NCBI RefSeq assembly: GCF_004210375.1
Contig: NW_027467782.1
Coordinates: forward strand, 26,267,276-26,331,275
Direction of reading: 5' to 3'
From: Tachypleus tridentatus
Taxonomy: Eukaryota > Arthropoda > Merostomata > Xiphosura > Limulidae
DNA: 64,000 nucleotides
Shown in pieces: positions 36,450-48,180 of this stretch; position 1 is the first letter of the stretch; the number at the start of each line of letters is the position of its first letter. The notes beneath the pieces were generated by a model, which was given only the letters and a program-made list of their open reading frames with translations, searched no databases and was not told the DNA's origin. The translations under genes and the position numbers were made by a program.

Positions 36450-37975
36450 ATTACACCTTTTTATTTCATTACTTTGACTTTCAAAACACGTTAGCGAAAC
36501 ACTGTAGTATCAATCTTTTATTATAGATTTAATTTCCTATTATTGTAATAAACATGGACGTTTTAAATAACAGGATATTTAATACTTTTATGTGAGATAA
36601 CCTTGAGGTTTTATTTATCCCCATACATGTAGTGTTGATCAGAACTTTTAAAATATCTTGAATCAGACTAAACATGCGACAAAGTACGAAAACACTTGAA
36701 ACTATCACTATCACAAATATACTAAGTACCCTTACCATTTATGACGCGAGGTTACTTTCATAACTATAGTTAAGGTTTCTGGTTATTATTGCTATTTGTA
36801 AGTGACACACTTTAATGACTGTTACCAAAGCCTTAAAACTCTCTTAACAATAGTTATCGTTTATTTCTTACTATGTGATATTTAAATATTTATCTCAAAA
36901 TTTTCTTCACGCACCACAATGACCCACAATACTGGAACCACATCAGGTCCTCTAAAACTTGATTCGTGGACTGTATTATTAAACATTGCATACTAAAGAA
37001 AACTCTATTTAAGGAATAATGTATTCATCAAGAAACACATTTTCAGCCTGACTTACGCGGCCATCATCTGAAAAATCACAGGAGTTACTGGTCTACAGTG
37101 TTTTCAAAGCAAAACTATTTAAATGGCAAAACTGTAATTTGATAACCCCAAACCAAATTCGTTCTAGTATTTATTGCAACTATAAAACTTATACAAGCCA
37201 AGTAATATTGGCAATAAAAACTTACTGAATTCTAGTTTTACATAATATGAAGTTTCATAAAGCAACTTTGTTCTTCAGTTATACAGAACAGACTTCATTA
37301 CAGAATGAAATGCACAATCTTTTGTTCCACATTACTTAATACTTCGACTGACCATGTATCACTTCTCTCAAGCCAACACCATTTGCCACTGATGGCTTCT
37401 TCCAAATGTGATCGAACTTCCACGTTTCTAACCTAACGAGTCTTTTTCTGTCCATTAGCTCTCAGGGAACGAAACTGTAGTTCTAACAAACACAAATTTT
37501 GTTGCTCAAAATGTTGGTGCTTACACTCTTATCGTTGTAATTTTACAAAAAATGAAGCATTACGCTTCTGTTATTCACGTAAAAGCGTGAATTTATAAAA
37601 CAAAGAAAATCGTATTTGGAATGTAAAATAAAAGAAAACCTGTTAAAACAGTAGTTTAAATTAAGGTAATGTAATGATAACTAGAAAATCTTATGAACTT
37701 ACTTTCAGAAGACATTGGTATTTCAAAATACATACATTCATAATTCAGCTTACATGTATGAAGTATGGCTTTTTAAAATTATAGCTTTAATAGTACATAC
37801 TTCTAACATGCGATTGAAATCACTTTATCTGACAATGGACGAGAACTTTAAAAGTGCGAAATCACATTTATTTTCAGAGTTAACATTTGATTCTATGACC
37901 ACCTGCCTCTTCCTAAGCTTAACTATCGATAACTTATTGCACCCTTGTAGATCTTCACTTTTCTCTTTAGAACGC
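36450..37975. other. Unassigned AT-rich DNA
   Basis: Short AT-driven open frames only. An 11-bp acceptor-donor-flanked segment at 37,057-37,067 was considered and not accepted as an exon. Confidence 0.4.
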
Positions 37976-38095
37976 CCTCCAGTGGTTTAACGGTAATTTT
38001 GCAGAATTTCCATACTAAAGAAGTCGGATTTTGATACCTATGTTGGGCATATCATAAATATCCCATTGCACAGTCTTGTGCTTAAAAATAAACAA
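37976..38095 (+). mobile_element. Degenerate tRNA-derived SINE, family B-like
   Basis: ctccagtggtttaacggta resembles an A-box region, and cggattttgatacctatgt a decayed B box. A cacagtcttgtgc block and an A-rich tail (aaaaataaac) follow, as in the copy at 46,735. Confidence 0.45.
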
Positions 38096-38284
38096 ACCTA
38101 ATCTCCAGATAATTTTTTCTCACGTCTCTGTGAAACCAGTTTCTAGCCCTTCAATATTTTTTATACGTTATCTAAATTTTCTGATAAACTTACTGGATTC
38201 GTTACCAAAGGTCAAACAGAGTGTAACCTCTTCAATGGTTTTATTAATTCCTACAAGGCCAGCAAACTTCGCATTAAAGTTTTG

Positions 38285-39045
38285 ACTTTGGCAATTACAC
38301 CCTTCTGCAAATTAATTGAAACAAGACAGAAAATTACGATTTTTCAATTTTTTGCATTTTATTTCTGAGAATCCAAAAAGTACTCACAAATTAATACATG
38401 ATATGACAGCCTTTATTTTTCAGAAGATCATTAATCCGCTTTGTCATTGAATCCATGAGTTGACTGTAATCTTTACTAAATTTTGGATCGCGGTACTACA
38501 CCTCAATTAGCTTATCTTTCGTAGTATAGTCTTTTCCCGAAGTCTTTCTTTACAAATCGCTCAAAGATTTTCAATAGGATTTAAGTCCGAAGAGTTTCCA
38601 AGCCAGTCCAGCACCTTTATTCGCGTTTTAGTCATAAAATTCTTCACAAGTTTCGATGTGTGGCACGGAGCCAAATCTTGCTGAAAATGCCAGATCCATC
38701 TGGAAATCTCTTTTCAATTCTGGAACGACTCTTCTCTGCAAAACTTCGATGTACTGTGGTTCTCGCCTCATACCTTCTACGACATGTAAGCCTCCGACGC
38801 AATAGCAGCTGAAAAGCCCCAAAACATCTTCTTCAAGGGATGTTTTACGAACTGATTGATGTGATATTCCCGAAGTTTCTCACCTGGAGATCTGCAAACA
38901 TGCAGACTTCTTTGACCCTGTACGAAAAAATGAGTTTACTCACTGAATAACACCTTCCTCCATTGTTCTTGCGTCCAGTTCTTGTATTTCAGACCCCATT
39001 CATACCGTTTTTCTTCATTGAGTTGGTAAGAAGTTGTTTAATAAC
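38285..39045 (-). pseudogene. Tc1-like transposase, C-terminal two thirds, broken
   Basis: Minus-strand frames give consecutive Tc1-family blocks. Near 39,000, YKNWTQEQWRKVLFS precedes the first catalytic position, but the expected DES is replaced by E and a stop (GAG TAA). Next come SPGEKLREYHINQFVKHP, YIEVLQRRVVPELKRDF, then after a frameshift FQQDLAPCHTSKLVKNF with the second aspartate (about 38,625-38,690) and LDWLGNSSDLNPIENL with the final glutamate of DD34E. The tryptophan after this block is a stop. The N-terminal DNA-binding region is absent, and no 5' terminal repeat was found before the minisatellite at 39,190. A non-autonomous fossil. Confidence 0.88.
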
Positions 39046-39189
39046 TGATAAACTTACTTCTTATACCAAAGTATAAATTTCATCATATATCCCAAAAATA
39101 AATCGACCGTACTGCAAAACACAGCTAATGACGCCGTTTGTGTGAAAAAATTACTACTGAAGGAAATCAGCGAGGCTACAAAGGCCGCC

Positions 39190-40595
39190 ATGCTAAAAAT
39201 ATATAGAAATATATAGTTATGCAATCTGTCTCTATATATGTACATACAAATATATAGTTATGCAATCTGTCTCTATATATATACATACAAATATATAGTT
39301 ATGCAATCTGTCTCTACATATGTACATACAAATATATAGTTATGCAATCTGTCTCTATATATGTACATACAAATATATAGTTATGCAATCTGTCTCTCTA
39401 TATATGTACATACAAATATATAGTTATGCAATATGTCTCTATATATGTACATACAAATATATAGTTATGCAATCTGTCTCTATATATGTACATACAAATA
39501 TATAGTTATGCAATCTGTCTCTATATATATACATACAAATATATAGTTATGCAATCTGTCTCTATATATATACATACAAATATATAGTTATGCAATCTGT
39601 CTCTATATATATACATACAAATATATAGTTATGCAATCTGTCTCTCTATATATACATACAAATATATAGTTATGCAATGTCTCTCTATATATACATACAA
39701 ATATATAGTTATGCAATCTGTCTCTCTCCACATATACATACAAATATATAGTTATGCAATCTGTCTCTACATATGTACATACAAATATATAGTTATGCAA
39801 TCTGTCTCTACATATGTACATACAAATATATAGTTATGCCATCTGTCTCTATATATATACATACAAATATATAGTTATGCAATCTCTCTATATATATACA
39901 CACAAATTTATAGTTATGCCATCTGTCTCTATATATATACATACAAATATATAGTTATGCAATCTCTCTCTATATATATATACAAATATATAGTTATGCA
40001 ATCTGTCTCTATATATATACATACAAATATATAGTTATGCAATCTGTCTCTATATATATACATACAAATATATAGTTATGCAATCTGTCTCTATATATAT
40101 ACATACAAATATATAGTTATGCAATCTGTCTCTATATATATATACATACAAATATATAGTTATGCAATCTGTCTCTATATATATACATACAAATATATAG
40201 TTATGCCATATGTCTCTATATATATACATACAAATATATAGTTATGCCATATGTCTCTATATATATACATACAAATATATAGTTATGCAATCTGTCTCTA
40301 TATATATACATACAAATATATAGTTATGCAATCTCTCTCTATATATCATATATAGTTATGCAATCTGTCTATATATACAATATATAGTTATGCAATCTGT
40401 CTCTATATATATACATACAAATATATAATGCAATATATATATACATACAAATATATAGTTATATAATCTGTCTATATATATACATACAAATATATAGTTA
40501 TGCAATCTGTCTCTATATATATACATACAAATATATAGTTATGCAATCTGTCTATATATATATACATACAAATATATATTTGTCTCTATATATGT
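39190..40595. repeat. 41-bp AT-rich minisatellite, about 34 copies
   Basis: Units contain atatatagttatgcaatctg and a variable tctctatatatatacata segment; equivalent points at 39,241 and 39,282 are 41 bp apart. The first half shows atatgtacat variants, the second half longer TA runs and deletions near 40,340-40,450. Translated frames in both directions are repeat artefacts. Confidence 0.95.
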
Positions 40596-40614
40596 ACTGT
40601 TACCTAGGTGAATC

Positions 40615-40735
40615 AGTTGTTGTTAGTTAAGCACAAAGCTGTACAATGGGCGATCTGTGTTATGCCAACAACTGGTATCAAAACCCGGTTCCTAGCGTTG
40701 TAAGTTCTTGAACATACCGCTGTGCTATTGTGGGA
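40615..40735 (-). mobile_element. Degenerate SINE family B
   Basis: Reverse complement: head gcacagcggtatgttcaag, then aacgctaggaaccgggtttt (decayed B box) and a tail region with acaaagct. It begins about 20 bp beyond the minisatellite end. Confidence 0.5.
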
Positions 40736-41102
40736 CTAGTGAATGAGATCTGATGTGTACCAGATAAGAGAGAGGAAACTGTTTTTAATAACTAAAACTC
40801 ATTAAAACTTCCATATTTAGGTAAACTCTCCCTAAATTACTAGTTCAGATGTAAACAACTGTTACATTTCTTGAGAAGTTGGTTGGCTGATTGTGTGGTG
40901 GTTATGGTTAACAACAGTTTGAGGTTTCGTGGTGTTCACCTCTTTGTTCACATCACTTTCATTTGTTGTTACTTTACTTTAAGTTTTAGATATCAGGTAT
41001 TTCTATTAGCGTGACTTTCTGAGCGAGACAAGAATTTAACACAAGCAATACAATTAGCCAAACGATACAACTTAGTAATAACGCGCGAAGTCAATAAAGT
41101 TT
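40736..41102. other. Unassigned DNA
   Basis: No element or gene recognised. Confidence 0.4.
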
Positions 41103-41371
41103 CTTTGTTTTTGAATTTTGCGCAAAGCTACACGAGGGCAACCTGCGTTAGCCGTCCCGAATTTAGCAGTGTAAAACTAGAGGGTAGGCAGTTTGTCATC
41201 ACCACCCACCGCAACTCTTGGACTACTCTTTTACCAACGAATAGTGGGATTGATCGTCACGTTATAACATCATTTTGAGTGAAAGAGCGAGCATGTTTAG
41301 TACGATGAGGATTTGAACCTGTGACCCTCATACAAGTCGAGCGCCCTAACCATCTGGCTATGACGGCCACA
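41103..41371 (-). mobile_element. SINE family A, near full length
   Basis: The order from tail to head is intact: gcgcaaagctacacgagggc, the cccaccgcaactcttggact middle, cgaatagtgggattgatcgt, and a tRNA head ending with ctggctatgacggcc. Small deletions lie in the B-box to anticodon interval. Confidence 0.88.
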
Positions 41372-41761
41372 AGTGAATAAAGACAAATAGATGTTGTTGT
41401 GTTTTTAATCTATAATTGGATATCAACCCTTGTTATGTTTAGAAGCCAATACGGGAAACAAATACAAGTTTGTCGCTATTATCAGAAATAATTACCAAGT
41501 GGTTTATAATTCAGTTTTTAGTTGGTAATATGTTGCCTTAACAGAACAGTAAATGAAACTGGAATGTTTTTGATAAAATTACATTTCAAAGTCACCAATG
41601 ATTTCACATTATTCATACTGTATCGTACTATTACATGTAACTATTGAGAACAAATAACAGGGGTAAGCCAGCCACTAGGATTCTTGGTTGGTGGTTGTAT
41701 TGGTCTCTATGGTGAAAGTAAGTTGTGATTTTCGGTTGATTTTTAAGAAGTACCTTGATTA
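41372..41761. other. Unassigned DNA
   Basis: No element or gene recognised. Confidence 0.4.
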
Positions 41762-42262
41762 AATAACACATAACCTTATGAAGTAGCATTTAACTCTAAA
41801 ATAACAGCTTGACCGACCACTTTACAGCTGTATTACTTTTGTGGTGTTTAATATAACACATGACCTTATGAAGTAGCATTTAACTCTAAAATAACAGCTT
41901 GACCGACCACTTTACAGCTGTATTACTTTTGTGGTGTTTAATATAACACATGACCTTATGAAGTAGCATTTAACTCTAAAATAACAGCTTGACTGACCAC
42001 TTTACAGCTGTATTACTTTTGTGGTGTTTAATATAACACATGACCTTATGAAGTAGCATTTAACACTAAAATAACAGCTTGACCGACCACTTTACAGCTG
42101 TATTACTTTTGTGGTGTTTAATATAACACATGACCTTATGAAGTAGTACTTAACACTAAAATAACAGCTTGACCGACCACTTTACAGCTGTATTACTTTG
42201 GTGGTGTTTAATATAACACATAACCTTACGAAGTAGTACTTAACACTAAAATAACAGCTTTA
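41762..42262. repeat. 90-bp tandem repeat, about 5.5 copies
   Basis: Units start at the aacaca word at 41,765, 41,855, 41,945, 42,035, 42,125 and 42,215, exactly 90 bp apart. Copies contain gaccgaccactttacagctg. Late copies share agtagtactt and aacactaaaa variants, showing directional turnover. Confidence 0.96.
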
Positions 42263-42645
42263 TTTTACAGATACATTACTTCACCAAGCTGTATGTGACA
42301 TGGATTAACGTTTTTTGATGAATCGTTTTAATATATAGATATTTCGTAAAAGGAATTGTTGATTTTCTAGGTGAACAGCACAAAGAACCTATTATAACAG
42401 TGTGATAGACTCTCACAGTTATTTACGTTGTTTTCATCCAATTACATAGTAGTCCAGTTATACATAACAACAGTTACAAAATAAAATACAGATGTAGAAA
42501 AATGTCCGGAGTCTCACGGTTTCTTGTAAAATACATGATTTTACGATATTTTAAGAATGGTCACCTCCTTTGTCATTCAATAATAAGTTGGCTGCAGTTT
42601 TCTGTTAACCAAAGCTATCAGTCTTAGTTTATCATTAGTATATGT
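42263..42645. other. Unassigned DNA up to the hAT insertion
   Basis: No gene or element recognised. Confidence 0.35.
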
Positions 42646-43120
42646 CAGGGGTGTGCAACAGGCGGCCCGCGGGCCACAACCCGGCCCGCCAAGCCATTTA
42701 GTGTGGCCCTAGTTGTTGTAATCTAACCATGTGGCCTGATCTGTAATCCAACGCAAATGGAATATTTTTAAAAGCATCGATCCTACGGGATTCCCAGGCT
42801 TCGACTCGACAAACTTCTAAAATTATCTTTGCTAGAGAGGAGCAGGCCGAATTCGATTGGTCGGCCTCCTTAGGGCATGAATAGGTGACGTGCACTAGCA
42901 CTATTGTCTACGACTCAACGTCATGTCCTGAACCTCGCCTTCGCCCGCTGGCGACAATTTTCCCTAACCTCTGCTGTCCGTCATTCATTATTGGTGAAAA
43001 TTTTATTACCTTTTACAGTTACTACAAGAGATTGAAGGTAAATTGATTATTATTTAGCATATTGTTGTGACTTTACTGAATTTATTAAAATTTTTGCTTT
43101 CAGATGCATCTGATTCTATG

Positions 43121-43560
43121 TACAGTGTGACGTTACGTTCTTTACCCTCCCGCGAATAGCGAAAAACCGCGAATATTGGATGCAGTTTTAAAACGTATAT
43201 GTATGCGATTATATACTATATGAAATGCTTCCCAAACACTAATGATACTTATACTCATTGATGCAGTAATAATGTAGCAATATTGCATACTGTTATGTAT
43301 TTCACTAAATTGTACCGTGCGTTACCGGGCTGTGCTTTGCCGTTTGCGTTGTTGGGGAAGCTGAGGCAGTCAGCCAATAGCAGTCCAATCTTGTTTGGTG
43401 AAGACGACAATTGATAAAACGGCTTGATTGAGTAAATACAACAGAAATCTCCTCGAAAAGCCCTTTCAGTCTCTGTGACCTACAAAACGCAGTTCGCGCA
43501 TAACCCGCGAATATGCGGGGCCGCGAATGGCGAACCGCGAATAGGCGAGGTCACACTGTA
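43121..43560. mobile_element. Nested Tigger/pogo-like MITE
   Basis: tacagtgtgac at 43,121 and gtcacactgta ending at 43,560 form inverted ends with TA duplication. Subterminal ccgcgaatag and ccgcgaatat words point inward on both sides, as in Tigger-type elements. No coding capacity. Removing the element joins hAT 5' untranslated sequence (ctgattctatg and ttttgctattctc), so it inserted after the hAT. Confidence 0.87.
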
Positions 43561-43728
43561 TTTTGCTATTCTCAATTAATTTAAGTACCGGAAGGCTATG
43601 ATCGGGATGCCAATTTAGAAACATGTGTTTCTGTCCATAAGAGGTTCCATGTGTAAATAAATTCTATGTTTTTTCTACTTTGCTATTTTCGTGAGAATAA
43701 TTTTTGTTTTGATTTCAGGGCTAGTAAA

Positions 43729-45518
43729 ATGTCAGCAGTTAAGAAACGAAAAATTGATGATGAGGGAAGGTTATTCAACAGTGAATGGTGCACAAAATAT
43801 CTTGTTGTCCCACATAATCAAGGTGTTGTCTGCCTCGTCTGTCAAACTACAATTGCAGTCATGAAAGAGTACAATATTAAGCGACATTACGCAACTAAGC
43901 ACTCCTCCCAGTTTGATGAAATTGTTGGTCAGGCACGAAAGGACAAAATTGAACATTTAAAACATCCATTGAAAAGCAACAAGGCGTTTTACCACTTTCA
44001 AGAAAAATTCAGAACTGGTGACAAAACTGAGTTTTAAGCTTTGTGAATGTATGGCAGAAAAGGGAAAGCCTTTCAGTGATGGAGAATTTATTAAAATTGT
44101 TTAACAATATTCACAGAATATGCATGTCCAGAGAAAAATATTTGGTGGAGCAAACTAGCCTTTCCCGCTTTACTGTCTCACGCAGGACAAAAGATCTTTC
44201 AGAGGACATCAAAGAAACTTTGAAAGAGAGATTGAATTCGTGTGAAGCTTTCAGTCTGGCTTTGGATGAAAGCACTGATATCAATGACACATCCCAACTT
44301 GTCATTTTCATCAGAGCTGTTACTGCAGGCTTTGATGTTTTCGAAGAGTTTTTAGATATGGCAAGCCTTTCCTCCACAACCACAGGACAGGATATTTGTG
44401 AACAAGTGCTTAAGGTTGTAGAAAAGTTTGAACTGAATCCTTATAAATTATGTGGTGTTACAACAGATGGTGCTCCTTCCATGACAGGTAGGACAAATGG
44501 ATTCACCAAGAAATTTCTAACTGCAATTGGAGAACAAGACGTAGTTGTAAGCCATTGCATTATTCACCAAGAGAGCTTGTGCACCAAAGTTCTGGATTTT
44601 GCAGAAGTCATGAAAAATGTCGTCCAATACGTAAATTATATTCGAACACGAGGATTAAATCATCGACAATTTAAAACATTTTTAGATGAGCTGGACAGTG
44701 AGTATTCAGATGTTTTGTACTTCTCTGCTGTACGTTGGCTTAGTAGAGCTGCTACTTTGAAGAGATTCTGGAATCTGCGAGAGGAGATTAAGTTCTTCAT
44801 GGAGAGCAAACGTCAGAATGTGGACTTCTTGAGCAATGAGAACTGGCTGAATGACTTAGCATTCCTCACAGACATTACACAGCATCTGTTTGATTTAAAC
44901 TTAAAACTACAAGGGAAAAGTCAACTTGTGAATAAGTTGTTTGAGCATATTTGTGCTTTTGAGAAGAAATTGGAACTTTTCCAGGTTCAGTTGAGAAGAG
45001 CCATATTGACCCATTTTACATGTCTTGCAACCAGGAAACTGGAATTTCCTAATCTGGATTGCACCAAATATGGAACCAGTGTACAAAAGCTGCGTGATGA
45101 GTTTGCAAACAGATTTCCAGATTTCAGACAAACTGAAATTAGATTGAAATTGTTCGCTCAACCTTTTGATTTGGCAGTGGAAGACAGTCCTGATGATTGC
45201 CAAATGGAACTCATTGAACTGCAGGCTGACATGGACACTAAAAGGAAATTCTCTGAAAACAGTTTGCTAGACTGTTACAAACTCTGTGTACGTGAACAGT
45301 TTCCCAATTTGTCCCGTCATGCACAAAGAATTGCCTCCCTTTTTGGTAGCACCTACTGCTGTGAGCAATTTTTCTCCAAAATGAAGCTCATCAAAACCAA
45401 ATGTAGAAGTCAGCTGACTGATGAACATTTGACCAGTCAGTTAAGAGTGGCAACCACTTCTGTCAAAGCTGATATTGACAAGCTCTGCAAGGACTCTAAA
45501 TTTCAAGTGTCGCACTAA
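43729..45518 (+). pseudogene. hAT-family transposase (GTF2IRD2/ZBED-like), nearly intact
   Basis: The ATG at 43,729 starts MSAVKKRK. A BED-type zinc finger follows, with CLVC at residues 44-47 of this frame and H-x4-H in RHYATKH. The frame stops at 44,037. A short stretch in the next frame reads CECMAEKGKPFSDGEFIK; a second shift near 44,095 restores a 491-codon frame to 45,518. That part contains LALDESTD (first catalytic aspartate), CGVTTDGAPSMTGR (second), CIIHQESLC (C-x2-H), and a C-terminal dimerisation block, LFGSTYCCEQFFSKMKLIKT. The total length of about 600 residues fits the family. Two frameshifts are the only damage seen, so the insertion is relatively young. A tttgatttcag acceptor lies just before the ATG, suggesting a 5' intron. 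Domesticated relatives exist in vertebrates; nothing here shows domestication. Confidence 0.92.
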
Positions 45519-45681
45519 AATGATCACTCATGCAAAAATATAAAATATTATTGCTTGCATTTTGAGAATTTTTTTTTAATTTATTGTGCATGTACACGAA
45601 TAAGCTTGTTTTTTAAGTGGCCCCGCTTGATTGATGAAGTTGGTTATATGGCCCACCGACGAAAAATGTTGCACACCCCTG

Positions 45682-46304
45682 GTCCAAACTATGAAAGGAA
45701 GAGATCCTTCTATAAAAATAAAATATTTTACATAAAAACCTTGAAAGTCGTTGAGTGTATAACTTAATATCTGTATAATGCTTCGTGTGGTAGATTTCTT
45801 CAGGAACTTGTGACATAACCACCAAATAATACAAGATTGTTTTTTCTCCCTGTAAATAATAAAAAACGCAACAGTTAATACATTTTATTTTTATTTTTAC
45901 TAGATACACAAATTATTTATATACATTCGCATGAACGAGGTTTATGTGAACTTGTATGAAGCAACACTCTAGTAAAGTTAATTTTAAACAGAAATTTATT
46001 TTGTACCAACAATCTGAACAATATTATAAAATTTATTTCATTTCTGAATTATTTCATGTTATATCTCTGAAATCATTATCGACATTAAAAACTACGGAAT
46101 TTTAACACTAACTTTCCGAAAAATAGGCTACTCTAATGTCTGTAATAAAATAGAGTATTTACGATTGAAATTAATACAATGTTACAATACTTTACACAGA
46201 TACCGAAACATATGTGAAATCTCTTTTTATGGCTAGTCCTGTTTTTAATAACTATTTATTGTCCGTGATAACGAAAAATCCACTTGAAGTAAAAATGTAT
46301 TATC
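45682..46304. other. Unassigned AT-rich DNA
   Basis: No element or gene recognised. Confidence 0.4.
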
Positions 46305-46405
46305 AAGATGGCTGGTATGGGTATTGAAACTTTAAGTAAAGTAAAGTGAAGAACAACATTTCGACATTCTTATGTCATTTTCATGTCAACAAAGAGAAGT
46401 TGCAA
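46305..46405 (-). repeat. Decayed Penelope/hammerhead-type repeat
   Basis: On the minus strand the core reads gacataagaatgtcgaaatg and then ttgttc, matching gaccgaagaaggtcgaaacg and gttgtt in the foldback at 25,468. The stem II pairs change together (gacc/ggtc to gaca/tgtc). The upstream ctganga box is not preserved. Adjacent atggctggtatgggtattga also resembles sequence that I associate with this repeat family. Confidence 0.5.
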
Positions 46406-46734
46406 AGATTTTAATGTTGTATTCTTTTTATTGTGAATAAATGTTCATAACAAATGACGTTTTTACATTATTTAAAGGTGGGGTAATATTACAGGTATCA
46501 TTCTCGAACTGATAACTCATTTTCAAAATTATAACTGCAATGAAAAGCCTGTTCTACAACTTACACTCAGAGTTATAACTGTAAACAAAGGCCTATTCTA
46601 AAATATTCTAATAATTAGCTCTCCAAAGTGGTATCTAATGGTCAGTGATACCGTGAAATATATTCTGAATTTATTGTAGGTTTTTTCAGTAATGGCAAAA
46701 GATAAATATTATGAAGGCAAGAACCCTCTGTGAT
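46406..46734. other. Unassigned DNA
   Basis: Contains a loosely repeated ttataactg(c/t)aa block around 46,525-46,585 and nothing else recognised. Confidence 0.35.
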
Positions 46735-46855
46735 TCCCCCAGTAGCACAGTGGAATGTCGGCGGACTTATACCACAAGAAACCGGGGTTTGATACCCATG
46801 GTGGGCAGAACACAGATAACCCTTTGTGAATTTTTGTGTTTAATAACAAACAACA
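46735..46855 (+). mobile_element. tRNA-derived SINE, family B
   Basis: The head ccccagtagcacagtggaat has an A-box-like segment, and ggggtttgatacccatggtg is a B-box derivative. Next come acacagataaccctttgtg and an A-rich tail (taataacaaacaac). Confidence 0.65.
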
Positions 46856-48035
46856 ATGGCAACCCTTTGTAATAACCCAACATTTATTTTCGAATTGATG
46901 AACTGGAAATTCTAGGATAAGAAGGAATCCGTTTCCAGAAATACAGTATTAACTTAGTACGCTACTAATAACTTATTACGTTATTGAATTGCTTCGAAAA
47001 ATTAAAGGTTACTAAAATAAATAAGAAGGAATCCTTAATATCTACAACACTTGGATCACTTTTAGGCATGGATAATCTACTAGTCGATTTATTAGCTATA
47101 TTTTTCTGTATAGGCAATATCAAGCATACAACCAGATTCAACTTTATTACTCAGCACGTTATCTACTCGCCTACCCTCAAATAGAAATTCTTTTAGGCAC
47201 GATTAGAGTAGATTCATCTATGAGACTTTGGACGTGATCAAATACGTCAGTCGAAAGGGTTTGACCTTCCGAGTTCAAAACTGCAATTAAATCTCAAATC
47301 CATCAAGAAATGACGAAGCTGTGAGCTAAACGTTTGTGCTTTTAAAAAACAACAACTCAGAGGTGTACTACGAACCGCTATGCCGCGGCTAAAAATAACA
47401 GTAAGAGCTAGTTAGTATTGACCCTACAATACTGATAAACAGTATGTTTTCAAGGCGATATCGGTACAAAGATATCAGAAAATAATATTACGATTTTAAA
47501 CAAAAGGTTAAAGAGCAAAAGGGAAATAAATCTTAATTATCTGTATCCACATAATTATTCCTGTTATCGCTGATTAAACACGAAAAATAATTCACGTTAA
47601 CTACTAGTTTTAGAGAAAAGTTTGGAACGAAGATTCGAATCTTGCACAATAGCGGTGTACGTGCGAGATAGGTTTCAAACGTTCAACGAGTTTTTTAACG
47701 TTATTAGAGCCAAATCAACTTTAGGGTTAACACCTATCTTCCAGTTCACGTCGTATTACCAAATAAGACGGAAACAACGTTTCCAATCCAAGCATGTACT
47801 TCCAAATATTTGTTTAATGTTCTTGTTCAGTTACTTACTCCTTATTTCGCCAGCCCTTATTTTTTTTACAGGTACAACTTAAATACCTTGATTGCATGAC
47901 ATTGAAGGGCTATTCGAATTTACAGCTCCCAGCCAAGTTTACAAAATTCTCTCTAAAATGTATATTATATAACGTGAATAGTTAGTTGCACGAAGTGAAG
48001 GCTTATATTAGCATAAGTCTTCATGTTCTTACACT
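46856..48035. other. Unassigned DNA
   Basis: Only short unsupported open frames. A fragment near 47,355-47,395 (gtgtactacgaaccgctatg) may be an eroded SINE head. Confidence 0.4.
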
Positions 48036-48180
48036 GTCCACTAGCGTGGGGGGCTCTCACTAACACAGAAGTAATCCTTCAGGCTCATCAAGATAAAAAT
48101 GAGAGTTCGATAAGCGGTGGGCACAGTCAAATATAGTCCGTTATGTAGCTTTGCATTTAACAAGAGACAAGTGAGCACAA
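48036..48180 (+). mobile_element. Degenerate SINE, family B-like
   Basis: Head-like gtccactagcgtggggggct, then gagttcgataagcggtgggc (B-box relic) and a tatagtccgttatgtagctt block leading to a purine-rich tail. Confidence 0.45.

Larger units (their letters stand above)
42646..45681 (+). mobile_element. hAT transposon with terminal inverted repeats
   Basis: caggggtgtgcaaca at 42,646 is perfectly inverted at the right end, finishing at 45,681. GC-rich subterminal sequence (ggcggcccgcgggcc) follows the left end; the right side carries tggccccgct and tggcccaccg. The 3.04-kb length includes a nested 440-bp element. The flanks gtatatgt and gtccaaac do not form a convincing 8-bp duplication, so this duplication has decayed or the flanks are rearranged. 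The interior encodes a broken transposase of the hAT-Charlie / GTF2IRD2-like group. Confidence 0.92.

Noticed and set aside
37057..37067. An 11-bp microexon on the minus strand with good acceptor (gatttttcag) and donor (gtaagt), seemingly encoding DGR
   Set aside because: No reading phase joins it to the PDZ exon at 36,120-36,219 without a stop; most likely chance.
39054..39245. Minus-strand frame starting MAAFVASLISFSS
   Set aside because: It lies between the Tc1 relic and the minisatellite; it has no Tc1 N-terminal match, and the upstream part is the 41-bp repeat.
39320..39821. Open frames with repeated YIQIYSYAICLY or RLHNYIFVCI
   Set aside because: Pure translation of the 41-bp AT-rich minisatellite.
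44111..45203. Minus-strand open frames of 90-98 codons
   Set aside because: Antisense shadows of the hAT transposase frame.
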